From contig NZ_CP048833.1 in the NCBI RefSeq assembly GCF_012971725.1, positions 3,472,001-3,536,000 of the forward strand: a stretch of DNA of 64,000 nt. Reading direction: 5' to 3'. A program made the translations under genes and the position numbers. Origin of the DNA: Pseudomonas multiresinivorans. Its GTDB lineage: Bacteria; Pseudomonadota; Gammaproteobacteria; Pseudomonadales; Pseudomonadaceae. Positions 23,733 through 32,193 of the stretch are shown in pieces. The stretch's first letter is position 1; every line of letters starts with the position of its first letter. Below the pieces are notes generated by a model, which saw only the letters and a program-made list of their open reading frames with translations, was not told the origin of the DNA and ran no database searches.

Positions 23733-24680
23733 ATGACCGGCATAGCCCGCCACCAGGCAACCGACTCCGATGAACTGGCCTGCGCCCTCGCGGGCTGGAG
23801 CCAGGACTACACCCAGCTCGGCCACGGCCGCCTGCAGGCGGAGCTGCTGCATGTGCAGTTGCCGGACGCCTCGCTGATCTACGAACACTCCAACCTGCAC
23901 CTGCATGAGAACATGGCGCCGCCTGCCGGCCACCTGGTGATCGGCATTCCCCTGCGCGCCAGCGACGACTCGCGCTTCAACGGCCAGGCGCTGCACGACG
24001 ACACCCTGCTGGTACTCGAAGGCGGCCGCGAGCTGGAAATCTGCGCCGTCGGGGAAATCCACATGCTCGGCCTGACCTTCAGCCAGCCGCAGCTGGAACG
24101 CCTGCTCGGTGCCGAGGAGCGCGAGCTGTTCGAGCGCGCACTGTCCGAGCGTCGCCTGCAACTCTCGCCCAGTGGCGCCGGCAACCTGCGGCGCAGCCTG
24201 TGCGGCGCCATCGCTTCCTTCGAAGAGGAGCCCTGGCGCACCGCCGACCCACAACAGGCCGGCCACGCCGTCGCCCGCGTGCTGAGCCATGTCCTGCAGG
24301 CGCTGGAGGAAATCCTCCCAGGCACCGCCCGCGATGGCGCGCCCCGTTCGCTGCCGCAGCATCGCCGGCTGGTGCTCGCGGCCATCGACCGCATGCAGGC
24401 GGACCTCGCCCAACCACTGTCGCTGCTGGAACTGAGCCAGAGCCTGAACACCAGCCAACGCACCCTGCAATACTGCTTCCGGCAGATCTGCCAGAGCACG
24501 CCGCAGCAGTTCTTCCTCAGCCTGCGCCTGGCCGAGGCGCGCCGCCGGCTCAAGCAGGAGCCGCAGCAGAGCATCACGAACCTGGCGCTGGACCTGGGCT
24601 TTGCCAGTTCCAGCCACTTTTCGACCCTGTACAAGCGGTTGTATGCAGAGCAGCCGTCGGTGATTTCAAGAGCGCGTTGA
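23733..24680 (+). CDS. AraC-family activator, EutR-like
   Basis: 315 residues. The N-terminal domain (LACALAGWSQDYTQLGHG...LQAELLHVQLPDASLIYE...PPAGHLVIGIPL) resembles the sensor half of EutR and OruR-type activators. The C-terminal 100 residues are a paired AraC helix-turn-helix: LSLLELSQSLNTSQRTLQYCF and SITNLALDLGFASSSHFSTLYKRLY. It follows the kinase by 92 bases on the same strand and has its own ribosome-binding site (GAGGTG). It probably activates the permease-lyase-kinase operon in response to its substrate. A dispersed repeat element begins 23 bases after its stop. Confidence 0.82.
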   Translation: MTGIARHQATDSDELACALAGWSQDYTQLGHGRLQAELLHVQLPDASLIYEHSNLHLHENMAPPAGHLVIGIPLRASDDSRFNGQALHDDTLLVLEGGRELEICAVGEIHMLGLTFSQPQLERLLGAEERELFERALSERRLQLSPSGAGNLRRSLCGAIASFEEEPWRTADPQQAGHAVARVLSHVLQALEEILPGTARDGAPRSLPQHRRLVLAAIDRMQADLAQPLSLLELSQSLNTSQRTLQYCFRQICQSTPQQFFLSLRLAEARRRLKQEPQQSITNLALDLGFASSSHFSTLYKRLYAEQPSVISRAR

Positions 24681-24702
24681 GGCTGCTGGAAGACGCTCGC
24701 AC

Positions 24703-24879
24703 ACCCTCTCCCCAGCCCTCTCCCTGAAGGGAGAGGGAGCCGCCCGTGCCAGCTGAAACCCAGGGGTCATCCTGCTTTGGGCAGCCGCACGGGGCCCGAT
24801 TTTTCCGGCTGAAACTGCGGCGTCCGTTTGCTCTGACCGGTCCCCTCTCCCTTCAGGGAGAGGGTTAGGGAGAGGGGCC
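24703..24879. repeat. Dispersed inverted element with GGGAGAGGG arms, copy 2
   Basis: The left end CACCCTCTCCCCAGCCCTCT is complementary to the right end, which carries AGGGTTAGGGAGAGGG. Inner arms are CTCCCTGAAGGGAGAGGG and CCCCTCTCCCTTCAGGGAG. It shares CCGTGCCA(A/G)CTGA and CGGTCCCCTCTCCCT with the copy at 10859-10993 but has a longer middle. It fills half of the gene-free stretch 24681-25037; the rest shows no feature. Confidence 0.75.
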
Positions 24880-25037
24880 TTCGGCACGCGAGAGGATCAC
24901 CGGTATCCAGCCAACCCATCTGGCAACCACACCCAATCACTTGGCAGACACACGCAACGGCACAACGCCAGCCCTTACTTAGCATCGGCAGAAGTCACAT
25001 CCCCCCAATCGACAATAACGAAACGGATGCCTTCGCC

Positions 25038-26378
25038 ATGACCCACGCCGCCGTGCTGCGCCCCACCCTGCTCGCCCTGCTCATCGCCGGCGCCAGCAGC
25101 TCCGCCAGCGCCTACCAGCTGTACGCCACCGACGACACGCACCTGAACGCCGATCTTTCAGCGACCTTCGGGCTATTCCACAGCCAGGAGCGCTACAACA
25201 TGACCGGCACCCTGGATGAGGGCTCGTCCTCCTGGCAGGAAGGCTTCATCAAGTACGGCCTGAGCGGCGACCAGAAGTTGGGCGGCGCGGGCACCGCCTA
25301 CGGAGCCTTCAACCTGCTCAGCTCCGGCACCTGGGGCGACGGCGACGCCGCCGGCTTCAGCGATGGCTCCGAGCGCACCACCAAGATCGAGGATGCCTAC
25401 GCCGGCTGGCGCTCGGGCGGCCTGTTCCCGGTGTTGGGCGATGACGGCATCGACCTGTCCTTCGGCCGCCAGAACATCGTGGTCGGCGACGGCTTCCTGA
25501 TCGACGGCGACGCCCTGAACATGGGCAAGGGCCTGGCCGATGGCGAGTACAACCGTGGCGGTGGCTACTACCTGGCTGCGCGGCGTGACTTCGACGAGAC
25601 TGCCGTGCTGCGCATCGGCGGCAAGGAAGGCTGGCGTGGCGACCTGATGCGCCTCAAATCCGACAACCGCGCCCAGGCCAACTCCGAGCTGTACGTTGCC
25701 ACCCTCGAGCACGTCGCTCCGGAAGCCACCTTCGGCCTGACCTACATCGACGTCACCGACGTTGACGAGCGCTACGCCTCGCCGATCCAGCTCGACCGCA
25801 AGGACATGAAGACCTACAGCCTGCGCGGCACCGGCAACGCCGGCGTGGAAAACCTGTTCCTCTCCGGCGAATATGCCTGGCAGGACAAGGACAATGCCCA
25901 GTACACCGACGACACCGCCAATGCCTGGTACCTGGAAGCCGGCTGGACCTTCTCCGACGTCACCTGGAAGCCCTACGTCAGCTACCGCTTCAGTCGCTTC
26001 TCCGAAGGTTACGACACGCTCTTCTACGGCTTCAGCCGTGGCTTCGGCACCTGGTTCCAGGGCGAGGTGGCAGGTAACTACTCCGGGCCGTTCAACAACA
26101 ACACCCGCGTGCACAACGTCGGCGCCAAGGTCACCCCGCTGGAGAACCTCTCCATCGGCGCGCAGTTCTTCGACTTCCACACCCTGGATACCGACCTGGG
26201 CAACACCGACGGCCGCGAGCTGGACCTCTACGCCGAGTGGGCAATCAACGAGCACCTGGTGATCATCCCGCTGGTGGGCCTGTACCAGCCGAAGAAGAGC
26301 GCGGCCGAAGGCGGCACCCAGATCGGCAACGACAACAGCAACCTGTACAGCCAGCTGCTGTTCTCCACCACCTTCTGA
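25038..26378 (+). CDS. Outer-membrane beta-barrel protein (alginate-export/AlgE-like porin)
   Basis: 446 residues. It has a signal peptide (MTHAAVLRPTLLALLIAGASSSASA) and an acidic mature barrel that ends LYSQLLFSTTF, with a C-terminal Phe. Repeated amphipathic strands are visible (LSATFGLFHSQERYN; TWKPYVSYRFSRFSEGYD; NLSIGAQFFDFHTLDTD). The C-terminal half resembles alginate_exp-family porins, and the glutamate/aspartate-rich interior suits cationic solutes. Its position after the amine catabolism operon and 21 bases ahead of the chemoreceptor suggests it admits the same compound. The ribosome-binding site is poor (ACGGA). Confidence 0.7.
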   Translation: MTHAAVLRPTLLALLIAGASSSASAYQLYATDDTHLNADLSATFGLFHSQERYNMTGTLDEGSSSWQEGFIKYGLSGDQKLGGAGTAYGAFNLLSSGTWGDGDAAGFSDGSERTTKIEDAYAGWRSGGLFPVLGDDGIDLSFGRQNIVVGDGFLIDGDALNMGKGLADGEYNRGGGYYLAARRDFDETAVLRIGGKEGWRGDLMRLKSDNRAQANSELYVATLEHVAPEATFGLTYIDVTDVDERYASPIQLDRKDMKTYSLRGTGNAGVENLFLSGEYAWQDKDNAQYTDDTANAWYLEAGWTFSDVTWKPYVSYRFSRFSEGYDTLFYGFSRGFGTWFQGEVAGNYSGPFNNNTRVHNVGAKVTPLENLSIGAQFFDFHTLDTDLGNTDGRELDLYAEWAINEHLVIIPLVGLYQPKKSAAEGGTQIGNDNSNLYSQLLFSTTF

Positions 26379-26399
26379 TCCAACGAAAGCGAGCTCGCC

Positions 26400-28523
26400 A
26401 TGCCCAGCCTCCTGACTTCGATCCAGGGCCGTATCACCTGGCTGGCGGGCCTCTGCCTGATCCTTGTCGCCAGCGTCCTGATCGGCCTCTCGCTGTACCA
26501 GGCGCGGCAGGACAGTCGCATCATCCAGCACGACAGCGGCGAGCTGTTCGCCGTTGCCGCGCAACACAACCTGGAAACCCAGGGCCAGGTACAGGCCCTG
26601 CTGATCCGCGAACGCCTGCAGAACAACCTGCTGCTCGGCGAAGGCCTGCTGCGCACCGTGCAGACCCTGCGCGCGCAGCAGCGCCAGGGCGTCCTCGACC
26701 CTGCTGCGCTGCGCGCCGCGCTCAACCAGTCGATGGCCGAAGCCCTCGGCGCGCACCCGGAGCTGCTCGGCCTGTTCCTGGTGTTCCAGCCCGATGCGCT
26801 GGACGCCGCCGACCACCAGTTCACCTCCCGTGAAGACCTGGGCAGCAACGAAACCGGCCGCTTCGCGCTCTATCTGCTGCAGAACGGCAAACACACCCAG
26901 CGGGTAATCGGCACCGAACAGGTGCTCGGCGACACCACGCCCGGCCCCAGCGGCCAGCCGTACAACGCCTTCTTCACCTGCTCCACCGGGCACGCCCGCC
27001 CCTGTGTGCTCGACCCCTATTTCGACGAAGCCTCCGGCCAGCGCCGGCTGGTCACCAGCGTCACCCTGCCCTTGCTGGAAAACGGCAAGGCGATTGCCGC
27101 CATCGGCTTCGACATCGACCTCGCCACCCTCCAGCAAAGCAGCGTGGACGGCAGCCGCAGCCTGTTCGACGGCCAGGGTCGTATCCGCATTCTGAGCCCC
27201 AACGGGCTGGTCGCCAGCGACAGCGGCGATGCGTCGAAGCTGGGGCAGAAGTTCGACGACAAGGCCATGCTCGCCGAGATCGCCGCCGGCCGTTCGCAAT
27301 CCAGCGATGACGGCGAATCCATCAGCGTGCTGCACAGCCTTGCACCAGTGCCCGATGCCGCGCCCTGGGGCATCCTGCTCAGCGTACCGCGCGCGGTGAT
27401 GCTCGCCCCGGCAGAGCGCCTCAAGGGCACGCTGGACGACCTGCGCTGGCGCAGTACCGCACTGGAGATCGGCATTGGTATCGCCGCCGGCCTGCTCGGC
27501 ATGCTGCTGGTGGCGCTCACCGCGCTGGGCATCAGCCGGCCGATCCTGCGCCTGGCGCGAATGCTCGAAGACATCGCCGATGGTGAAGGCGACCTGACCC
27601 GCCGCCTCGACTACCCGCGCCGCGACGAACTGGGCCGCCTCGCCACCGCCTTCAACCGCTTCCTCGACAAGCTGCAACCGAGCATCGCCGCCGTGCAGTC
27701 AGCGACCCGCGAAGCCCATGCCACAGCCGACCGCTCCGCGCAGATCGCCCGGCAGACCAGCGACGGCATGCAGCAGCAGTTCCGCGAAATCGACCAGGTC
27801 GCCACCGCGCTGCACGAGATGTCTGCCACCGCGCAGGATTCGGCGCGCAGTGCCGCTCGCGCCGCCGAAGCCGCGCGCACCGCGGAGCAGGCCTGCGATG
27901 ACGGCTTCCGCACCCTCGACGCGACCAACAGCGGCATCGACCTGCTGGCCAGCGGCATGCACCAGGCTATGGCCGAACTGCAACAACTGGCAGCGAGCAA
28001 CGAGCAGATCGGTTCGATCCTGGAAGTCATCTGCGGCATCGCCGCGCAGACCAACCTCCTCGCCCTCAACGCCGCCATTGAAGCGGCGCGCGCGGGCGAT
28101 GCCGGGCGCGGCTTCGCAGTGGTCGCTGACGAGGTGCGCGGGCTGGCCCGGCGCACCCAGGAGTCCGTGGAGGAAATCCGCGAGGTGATCGAGAACCTGC
28201 AGGCGCGCGGCCACTCGGTGACCAGCGCGATGCAGGGCAGCTTCGCCCAGGCCCAGGGCAACGTCGATCAGGCACGCCAGGCCATCGACGCGCTGCGGCG
28301 CATCGGCGAGGCGGTGAACCTGATCAGCGAGATGAACCTGCAGATCGCCAGCGCGGCAGAAGAACAGAGCAGCGTCGCCGAGGAGATCAACCGCAACATC
28401 GCCGGCATCCGCGACGTCACCCAGACCATTTCCGATCACGCACAGCAGGCCGCCGGCGCCAGTCGTTCGCTGAACGAACTGGCCAGCCGGCAGCAGGGAT
28501 TGGTGGAGCAGTTCCGCGCCTGA
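26400..28523 (+). CDS. Methyl-accepting chemotaxis protein with dCache periplasmic domain
   Basis: 707 residues. Transmembrane helix 1 is at about 12-32, then a 320-residue periplasmic double-Cache domain (NAFFTCSTGHARPCVLDPYFDEASG; AAIGFDIDLATLQ), helix 2 at about 358-378 (LLGMLLVALTALGISRPILR), HAMP at 380-430 and a signalling domain with the invariant tip QTNLLALNAAIEAARAGD near residue 550. The layout and the PCVLDPYFD loop are like TlpQ-type amine receptors. The adjoining porin gene is 21 bases upstream, so this receptor probably guides swimming toward the amine degraded by the preceding operon. That ligand is inferred. There is no C-terminal CheR-tether pentapeptide: the chain ends LVEQFRA. 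Confidence 0.85.
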   Translation: MPSLLTSIQGRITWLAGLCLILVASVLIGLSLYQARQDSRIIQHDSGELFAVAAQHNLETQGQVQALLIRERLQNNLLLGEGLLRTVQTLRAQQRQGVLDPAALRAALNQSMAEALGAHPELLGLFLVFQPDALDAADHQFTSREDLGSNETGRFALYLLQNGKHTQRVIGTEQVLGDTTPGPSGQPYNAFFTCSTGHARPCVLDPYFDEASGQRRLVTSVTLPLLENGKAIAAIGFDIDLATLQQSSVDGSRSLFDGQGRIRILSPNGLVASDSGDASKLGQKFDDKAMLAEIAAGRSQSSDDGESISVLHSLAPVPDAAPWGILLSVPRAVMLAPAERLKGTLDDLRWRSTALEIGIGIAAGLLGMLLVALTALGISRPILRLARMLEDIADGEGDLTRRLDYPRRDELGRLATAFNRFLDKLQPSIAAVQSATREAHATADRSAQIARQTSDGMQQQFREIDQVATALHEMSATAQDSARSAARAAEAARTAEQACDDGFRTLDATNSGIDLLASGMHQAMAELQQLAASNEQIGSILEVICGIAAQTNLLALNAAIEAARAGDAGRGFAVVADEVRGLARRTQESVEEIREVIENLQARGHSVTSAMQGSFAQAQGNVDQARQAIDALRRIGEAVNLISEMNLQIASAAEEQSSVAEEINRNIAGIRDVTQTISDHAQQAAGASRSLNELASRQQGLVEQFRA

Positions 28524-28524
28524 C

Positions 28525-28767
28525 TCAGATGTCGCTGCAGCGCGGGGTCTGGCGCAGGTATTTGAGGGTGTGCTGCTGGCCCTGGGAGTCCAGATAGACC
28601 ATGGTGGCCTGGCTGACTTCGCAGCGCTCGTTGGGTTGGCTGATGCTTAGCACCTTGGCCACGTCCAGCGGCATGCCGTAGTGGTAGACGGCCGCATCAT
28701 CGGCAAAGGCAGTGAAGGACAGCAGCAGGGCGGGGACGGCGAATAGCACGCTAAGGGTGGATTTCAT
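28525..28767 (-). CDS. Small secreted DUF2790-family protein
   Basis: 80-residue periplasmic protein. The signal peptide MKSTLSVLFAVPALLLSFTAFA is followed by DDAAVYHYGMPLDVAKVLSI, typical of DUF2790, a family largely restricted to Pseudomonas and often found near copper- or stress-responsive genes. Two Cys (NERCEVS and TPRCSDI) could form a disulphide. Start ATG 28767 has GAGG with 8-base spacing; an upstream in-frame ATG at 28788 lacks one. It is tail to tail with the chemoreceptor, one base apart. Confidence 0.82.
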   Translation of the reverse strand: MKSTLSVLFAVPALLLSFTAFADDAAVYHYGMPLDVAKVLSISQPNERCEVSQATMVYLDSQGQQHTLKYLRQTPRCSDI

Positions 28768-29028
28768 GGCAGGAACCTCAGGGATCACGCGGGTCGCGTC
28801 GATCGTGGCCCACTGCCATAAATCTAGCTGATGAGACTCTTCCTACACAGACCGACTTCGACAACGGATTTCTTCAATTCACGCAACAATATTGCCTTGC
28901 GGGCGTACCCCTGGCTGTGATTGTGACGCCCTCCGTTGCCAGAATGGCAGCATTCGTTCCCATCGGCCGATTGCAGCCAGGCCGCTCCGCCGCAAGAATG
29001 AACGCCATCGATCGGATCGGGAGACACC

Positions 29029-29991
29029 ATGAAACGCGTGGCCATGCTGCTGTTCCCCGGCGTGCAGGCGCTGGATGTTTCCGGGCCGCTGGATGTATTC
29101 GCCGAGGCCAATGCCTTCGTGCCTGCCGGCCAGGGTTATCAGGTGGTGACTCTCGCCGCGCAGCCCTTCCCCTTGCGCGCCTCCAACGGCCAGCTGCTGG
29201 GGGCGGATTCCGCCATCGACCAGGGTGACGGCGCGGCCGATATCCTGTTGGTGCCGGGCGGCCCGACACTGCCTGAGGACTCACCGCCAGCGGAGTTGCT
29301 GGACTGGCTGCGCACGGCCTGCGCCAAGGCGCCGCGCTACGGGTCGATCTGCACCGGCGCCTTCCTGCTTGGCCACGCCGGGCTGCTGGACGGCAAGCGC
29401 GTGACGACGCACTGGAGCGACGCCCGGCGACTGGCGGAGTTGTTCCCTCTGGCGCAGGTCGAGCCGGATCGAATCCACGTCCGCGATGGCGCGCTGGTGA
29501 CCTCGGCGGGCGTCACGGCGGGCATCGATCTCGCGCTGGCGCTGGTGGCGGAGGATCACGGCGCGGCGGTGGCGCTGTCCGTTGCGAAGCGCCTGCTGGT
29601 GGTCGCCCAGCGCCAGGGCGGGCAATCGCAGTTCAGCCCCTTCCTGCAGGCGCCGGCGGACGAGGCTTCGCCAGTGGCACGCATCCAGCGCTATGTGCAG
29701 GAGCATCTGGATCAGCCGCTGGGCGTGCCGCAACTGGCTGCGGAAGTGGCAATGAGCCCGCGCAGCTTCGCCCGCATCTTCGTCCGCGATGCGGGGGTGA
29801 CGCCGGCAGAGTTCGTCCAGCGTGCCCGCATCGACGCAGCCCGCGGATTACTCGAAGGCAGTGATCTTGCGTTGAAGGTGATCGCCTGGCGCTGCGGTTT
29901 CGGCAGCCCGGCGCGGATGCGCCTGGTGTTCGTACAGCGCCTGGGCGTGACGTCGACGCAGTATCGCGAGCAGTTCCGCCGCAACGGCTGA
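29029..29991 (+). CDS. GlxA-family regulator (DJ-1/PfpI domain plus AraC HTH)
   Basis: 320 residues. Residues 1-185 are a DJ-1/PfpI-like domain with the nucleophile-elbow Cys at C108 (GSICTGAFLLGHAGLLDGK), followed by VTTHWSDARRLAELFP, which is fixed in this class. The C-terminal part is an AraC HTH pair: LGVPQLAAEVAMSPRSFARIF and LALKVIAWRCGFGSPARMRLVF. Members such as ArgR, GbdR and CdhR control amino-acid and quaternary-amine catabolism; the effector here is unknown. It is preceded by GGAGACACC and stands alone, flanked by a REP cluster downstream. The divergent interval 28768-29028 has no other gene. Confidence 0.88.
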   Translation: MKRVAMLLFPGVQALDVSGPLDVFAEANAFVPAGQGYQVVTLAAQPFPLRASNGQLLGADSAIDQGDGAADILLVPGGPTLPEDSPPAELLDWLRTACAKAPRYGSICTGAFLLGHAGLLDGKRVTTHWSDARRLAELFPLAQVEPDRIHVRDGALVTSAGVTAGIDLALALVAEDHGAAVALSVAKRLLVVAQRQGGQSQFSPFLQAPADEASPVARIQRYVQEHLDQPLGVPQLAAEVAMSPRSFARIFVRDAGVTPAEFVQRARIDAARGLLEGSDLALKVIAWRCGFGSPARMRLVFVQRLGVTSTQYREQFRRNG

Positions 29992-30014
29992 TGCGCAGGT
30001 CCGTGACGCTCTTC

Positions 30015-30211
30015 GTAGGAGCGAGCTTGCTCGCGAACCGCGCTCCGCCGATGTTTCAGTGCCTGCGGCGAGCCATCGCGGACGGAGTCCGCTCCTACGC
30101 CCGGCGGGAGGGGTGCTGGCTGCTGTAGGAGCGGATTCATCCGCGATCGGGTCGAAGTAATGCCGGGCCGCAGGTTCGCGAGCAAGAACCAGGCGTCCCC
30201 CTCGCTCCTAC
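30015..30211. repeat. Cluster of four REP sequences of three types
   Basis: GCTCGCGAACC type (+) at 30015-30039; GTCCGCGAT type (-) at 30075-30098; the same type with a TTCAT loop (+) at 30125-30147; and the expanded-loop variant (-) at 30173-30211 (CAAGAACCAGGCGTCCCCCT). The array lies between two convergent genes and may stabilise both transcripts. Confidence 0.85.
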
Positions 30212-30225
30212 ACCGAGGTATCCGG

Positions 30226-30687
30226 CTAGATCGGCGGCGCCGACCGCAGCATCACCGATTTCAGCGCAAAGGCCGACTTGATCCCCGCCACGCCGGGAAT
30301 CTGCGTCAGCGTATTGGTCAGGAACAGCTGGTAGGCCGACAGGTCCTTCACCACCACCCGCAGCATGTAGTCGGCGTCGCCGGTCATCTGGAAGCAGCTC
30401 ATCACCTGCGGCGCCTGGACGATGCGTTCTTCGAACCGGGCGAGGTAGTCGCCGGTCTGTTTTTCCAGGGACACCGAGACGAACACACTCATGCCGCCGG
30501 ACAGGCGCTCCTCGTCGAGCCGGGCGAAATAGCCCTGGATGTAGTGCTCCTCCTCCAGACGGCGGACCCGGCGCAGCGTCGGGGTCAGCGACAGGCCGAT
30601 GTTCTGCGCCAGATCGCGCCAGGACAGGCGGCCATCGTCGGCCAGGGCGCGGAGGATTTTCAGGTCGGTGCGGTCGAGATCAGCCAT
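30226..30687 (-). CDS. bkdR: Lrp/AsnC-family activator of the bkd operon
   Basis: 153 residues. The N-terminal HTH (LDRTDLKILRALADDGRLSW, then WRDLAQNIGLSLTPTLRRVRRLEEE) is followed by the RAM/AsnC effector domain (about 65-150; GDADYMLRVVVKDLSAYQLFLTN). It is divergent from bkdA1, as in P. putida and P. aeruginosa, where BkdR activates the operon when branched-chain amino acids are present. Length is normal for the family. A minus-strand -10 (TATAAA, at 30714-30719) lies 27 bases ahead of the start; the ribosome-binding site is weak. Confidence 0.92.
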   Translation of the reverse strand: MADLDRTDLKILRALADDGRLSWRDLAQNIGLSLTPTLRRVRRLEEEHYIQGYFARLDEERLSGGMSVFVSVSLEKQTGDYLARFEERIVQAPQVMSCFQMTGDADYMLRVVVKDLSAYQLFLTNTLTQIPGVAGIKSAFALKSVMLRSAPPI

Positions 30688-30825
30688 TTTCTGTCGTACT
30701 ACTCAGTGCTGTTTTTATAGTGCAAACACACTAATCCGTAAGCTCTGAGCTAGTCAATTTGGAGCAAAAAACCAATCGGTCACACCTATACTGAAACCAC
30801 AACTACAACAACCGAGGGCCTCACC
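30688..30825. promoter_or_regulatory. Divergent bkdR / bkd operon promoter region
   Basis: On the minus strand TTACGG and TATAAA, 16 bases apart, fit a bkdR promoter. On the plus strand TATACT at 30787-30792 is a good -10 for the bkd operon but lacks a -35, consistent with dependence on BkdR. The AT-rich stretch 30740-30780 is a plausible Lrp-type binding region. Confidence 0.5.
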
Positions 30826-30927
30826 ATGAGTGATGTCACCACCCGCTGCGCGACCCCGTGCGGCACTTGCACCGTAGCCCGACCCGGCCGGGTGCGCCCG
30901 CCAGGCATGGCTTCTTCCGTCTGTTGA
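30826..30927 (+). CDS. Possible 33-codon Cys-containing leader peptide upstream of bkdA1
   Basis: ATG 30826 follows GAGGG with 7-base spacing and opens a 33-codon frame ending TGA at 30925-30927, 33 bases before bkdA1. The peptide starts MSDVTTRCATPCGTCTVARP and has four Cys, three of them within eight residues. It lies in the bkd leader, downstream of the likely -10. It has no branched-chain residue run expected of a classical attenuator (only three Val, no Leu or Ile). Real translation is uncertain. Confidence 0.35.
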   Translation: MSDVTTRCATPCGTCTVARPGRVRPPGMASSVC

Positions 30928-30960
30928 TCCACACCCCACGATCACAACTGGAGACCCGCC

Positions 30961-32193
30961 ATGACCGACTACGCCCCACTCCGCCTGCACGTCCCCGAAC
31001 CCACCGGACGCCCGGGCTGCAAGACCGATTTCTCCTACCTGCATCTCTCGCCGGCCGGCGAGGTGCGCAAGCCCGCTATCGACGTTGAACCGGCGCAGAC
31101 CACCGACCTGGCGTTCAGCCTGGTGCGCGTGCTCGATGAGGACGGCAACGCCGTTGGCCCCTGGGCCCCGGAGCTGAGCCACGAGCAGTTGCTGCGCGGT
31201 ATGCGCCTGATGCTCAAGACGCGCATCTTCGATGCGCGCATGCTCACCGCCCAGCGCCAGAAGAAGATGTCCTTCTACATGCAGTGCCTGGGTGAAGAGG
31301 CCATCGCCACCGCCCACACCATGGCCCTGCGCGACGGCGACATGACCTTCCCGACCTACCGTCAGCAAGGCATCCTGATCACCCGCGACTACCCGCTCAA
31401 GGACATGATCTGCCAGCTGCTCTCCAACGAGCAGGACCCGCTCAAGGGCCGCCAGCTGCCGATCATGTACTCCAGCCGCGAGAAGGGTTTCTTCTCGATT
31501 TCCGGCAACCTCGCCACCCAGTTCATCCAGGCCGTTGGCTGGGGCATGGCCTCGGCGATCAAGGGCGACACCAAGATCTCGTCCGCCTGGATCGGCGACG
31601 GCGCCACCGCCGAATCCGACTTCCATACCGCCCTCACCTTCGCCCACGTCTACCGCGCGCCGGTGATCCTCAACGTGGTCAACAACCAGTGGGCGATTTC
31701 CACCTTCCAGGCCATCGCCGGCGGTGAAGGCACTACCTTCGCCAACCGTGGCGTGGGCTGCGGCATCGCCTCGCTGCGGGTGGACGGCAACGACTTCCTC
31801 GCGGTCTACGCCGCCTCGCAATGGGCCGCCGAGCGCGCCCGCCGTGGCCATGGCCCGAGCCTGATCGAATGGGTCACCTACCGCGCCGGCCCGCACTCCA
31901 CCTCGGATGATCCGTCCAAGTACCGCCCCGCCGACGACTGGACCAACTTCCCCCTCGGCGACCCCATTGCCCGCCTGAAGCAGCACCTGGTCGGTCTCGG
32001 CATCTGGTCCGAGGACCAGCACGAAGCGCTGAAGAAGGAACTGGAAGCCGAAGTGATCGCCGCGCAGAAAGAGGCCGAGCGCCACGGCTCCCTGGTCGAC
32101 GGCCACGTATTCAGCGCCGCCAACCTGTTCGACGACGTCTACAAGGACCTGCCGGAACACCTGCGCCGGCAGCGCCAGGAGCTTGGGGTATGA
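30961..32193 (+). CDS. bkdA1: Branched-chain 2-oxoacid dehydrogenase E1 alpha subunit
   Basis: 410 residues. With BkdA2 it decarboxylates the 2-oxoacids from Val, Leu and Ile and passes the acyl group to lipoyl-E2. The thiamine diphosphate motif is present: GDGATAESDFHTALTFAHVY ... NVVNNQWAIS. The phosphorylation-loop region of E1 alpha (YRAGPHSTSDDPSKYR) follows. Length matches Pseudomonas BkdA1 exactly. GGAG precedes the ATG at 7-base spacing. It overlaps bkdA2 by four bases (ATGA). First gene of the four-gene operon. Confidence 0.97.
   Translation: MTDYAPLRLHVPEPTGRPGCKTDFSYLHLSPAGEVRKPAIDVEPAQTTDLAFSLVRVLDEDGNAVGPWAPELSHEQLLRGMRLMLKTRIFDARMLTAQRQKKMSFYMQCLGEEAIATAHTMALRDGDMTFPTYRQQGILITRDYPLKDMICQLLSNEQDPLKGRQLPIMYSSREKGFFSISGNLATQFIQAVGWGMASAIKGDTKISSAWIGDGATAESDFHTALTFAHVYRAPVILNVVNNQWAISTFQAIAGGEGTTFANRGVGCGIASLRVDGNDFLAVYAASQWAAERARRGHGPSLIEWVTYRAGPHSTSDDPSKYRPADDWTNFPLGDPIARLKQHLVGLGIWSEDQHEALKKELEAEVIAAQKEAERHGSLVDGHVFSAANLFDDVYKDLPEHLRRQRQELGV

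Noticed and set aside
25173..27677. Long open frame (834 codons) on the minus strand
   Set aside because: It lies antisense to the porin and chemoreceptor genes, which have clear domains and starts. Its translation is rich in Gly, Ala, Val, Gln and has no recognisable domain; such frames arise from high-GC codon use.
30015..30211. Regularly spaced repeats as a CRISPR array
   Set aside because: The units are inverted REP hairpins in alternating orientation and different subtypes, with unequal spacing and no cas genes.
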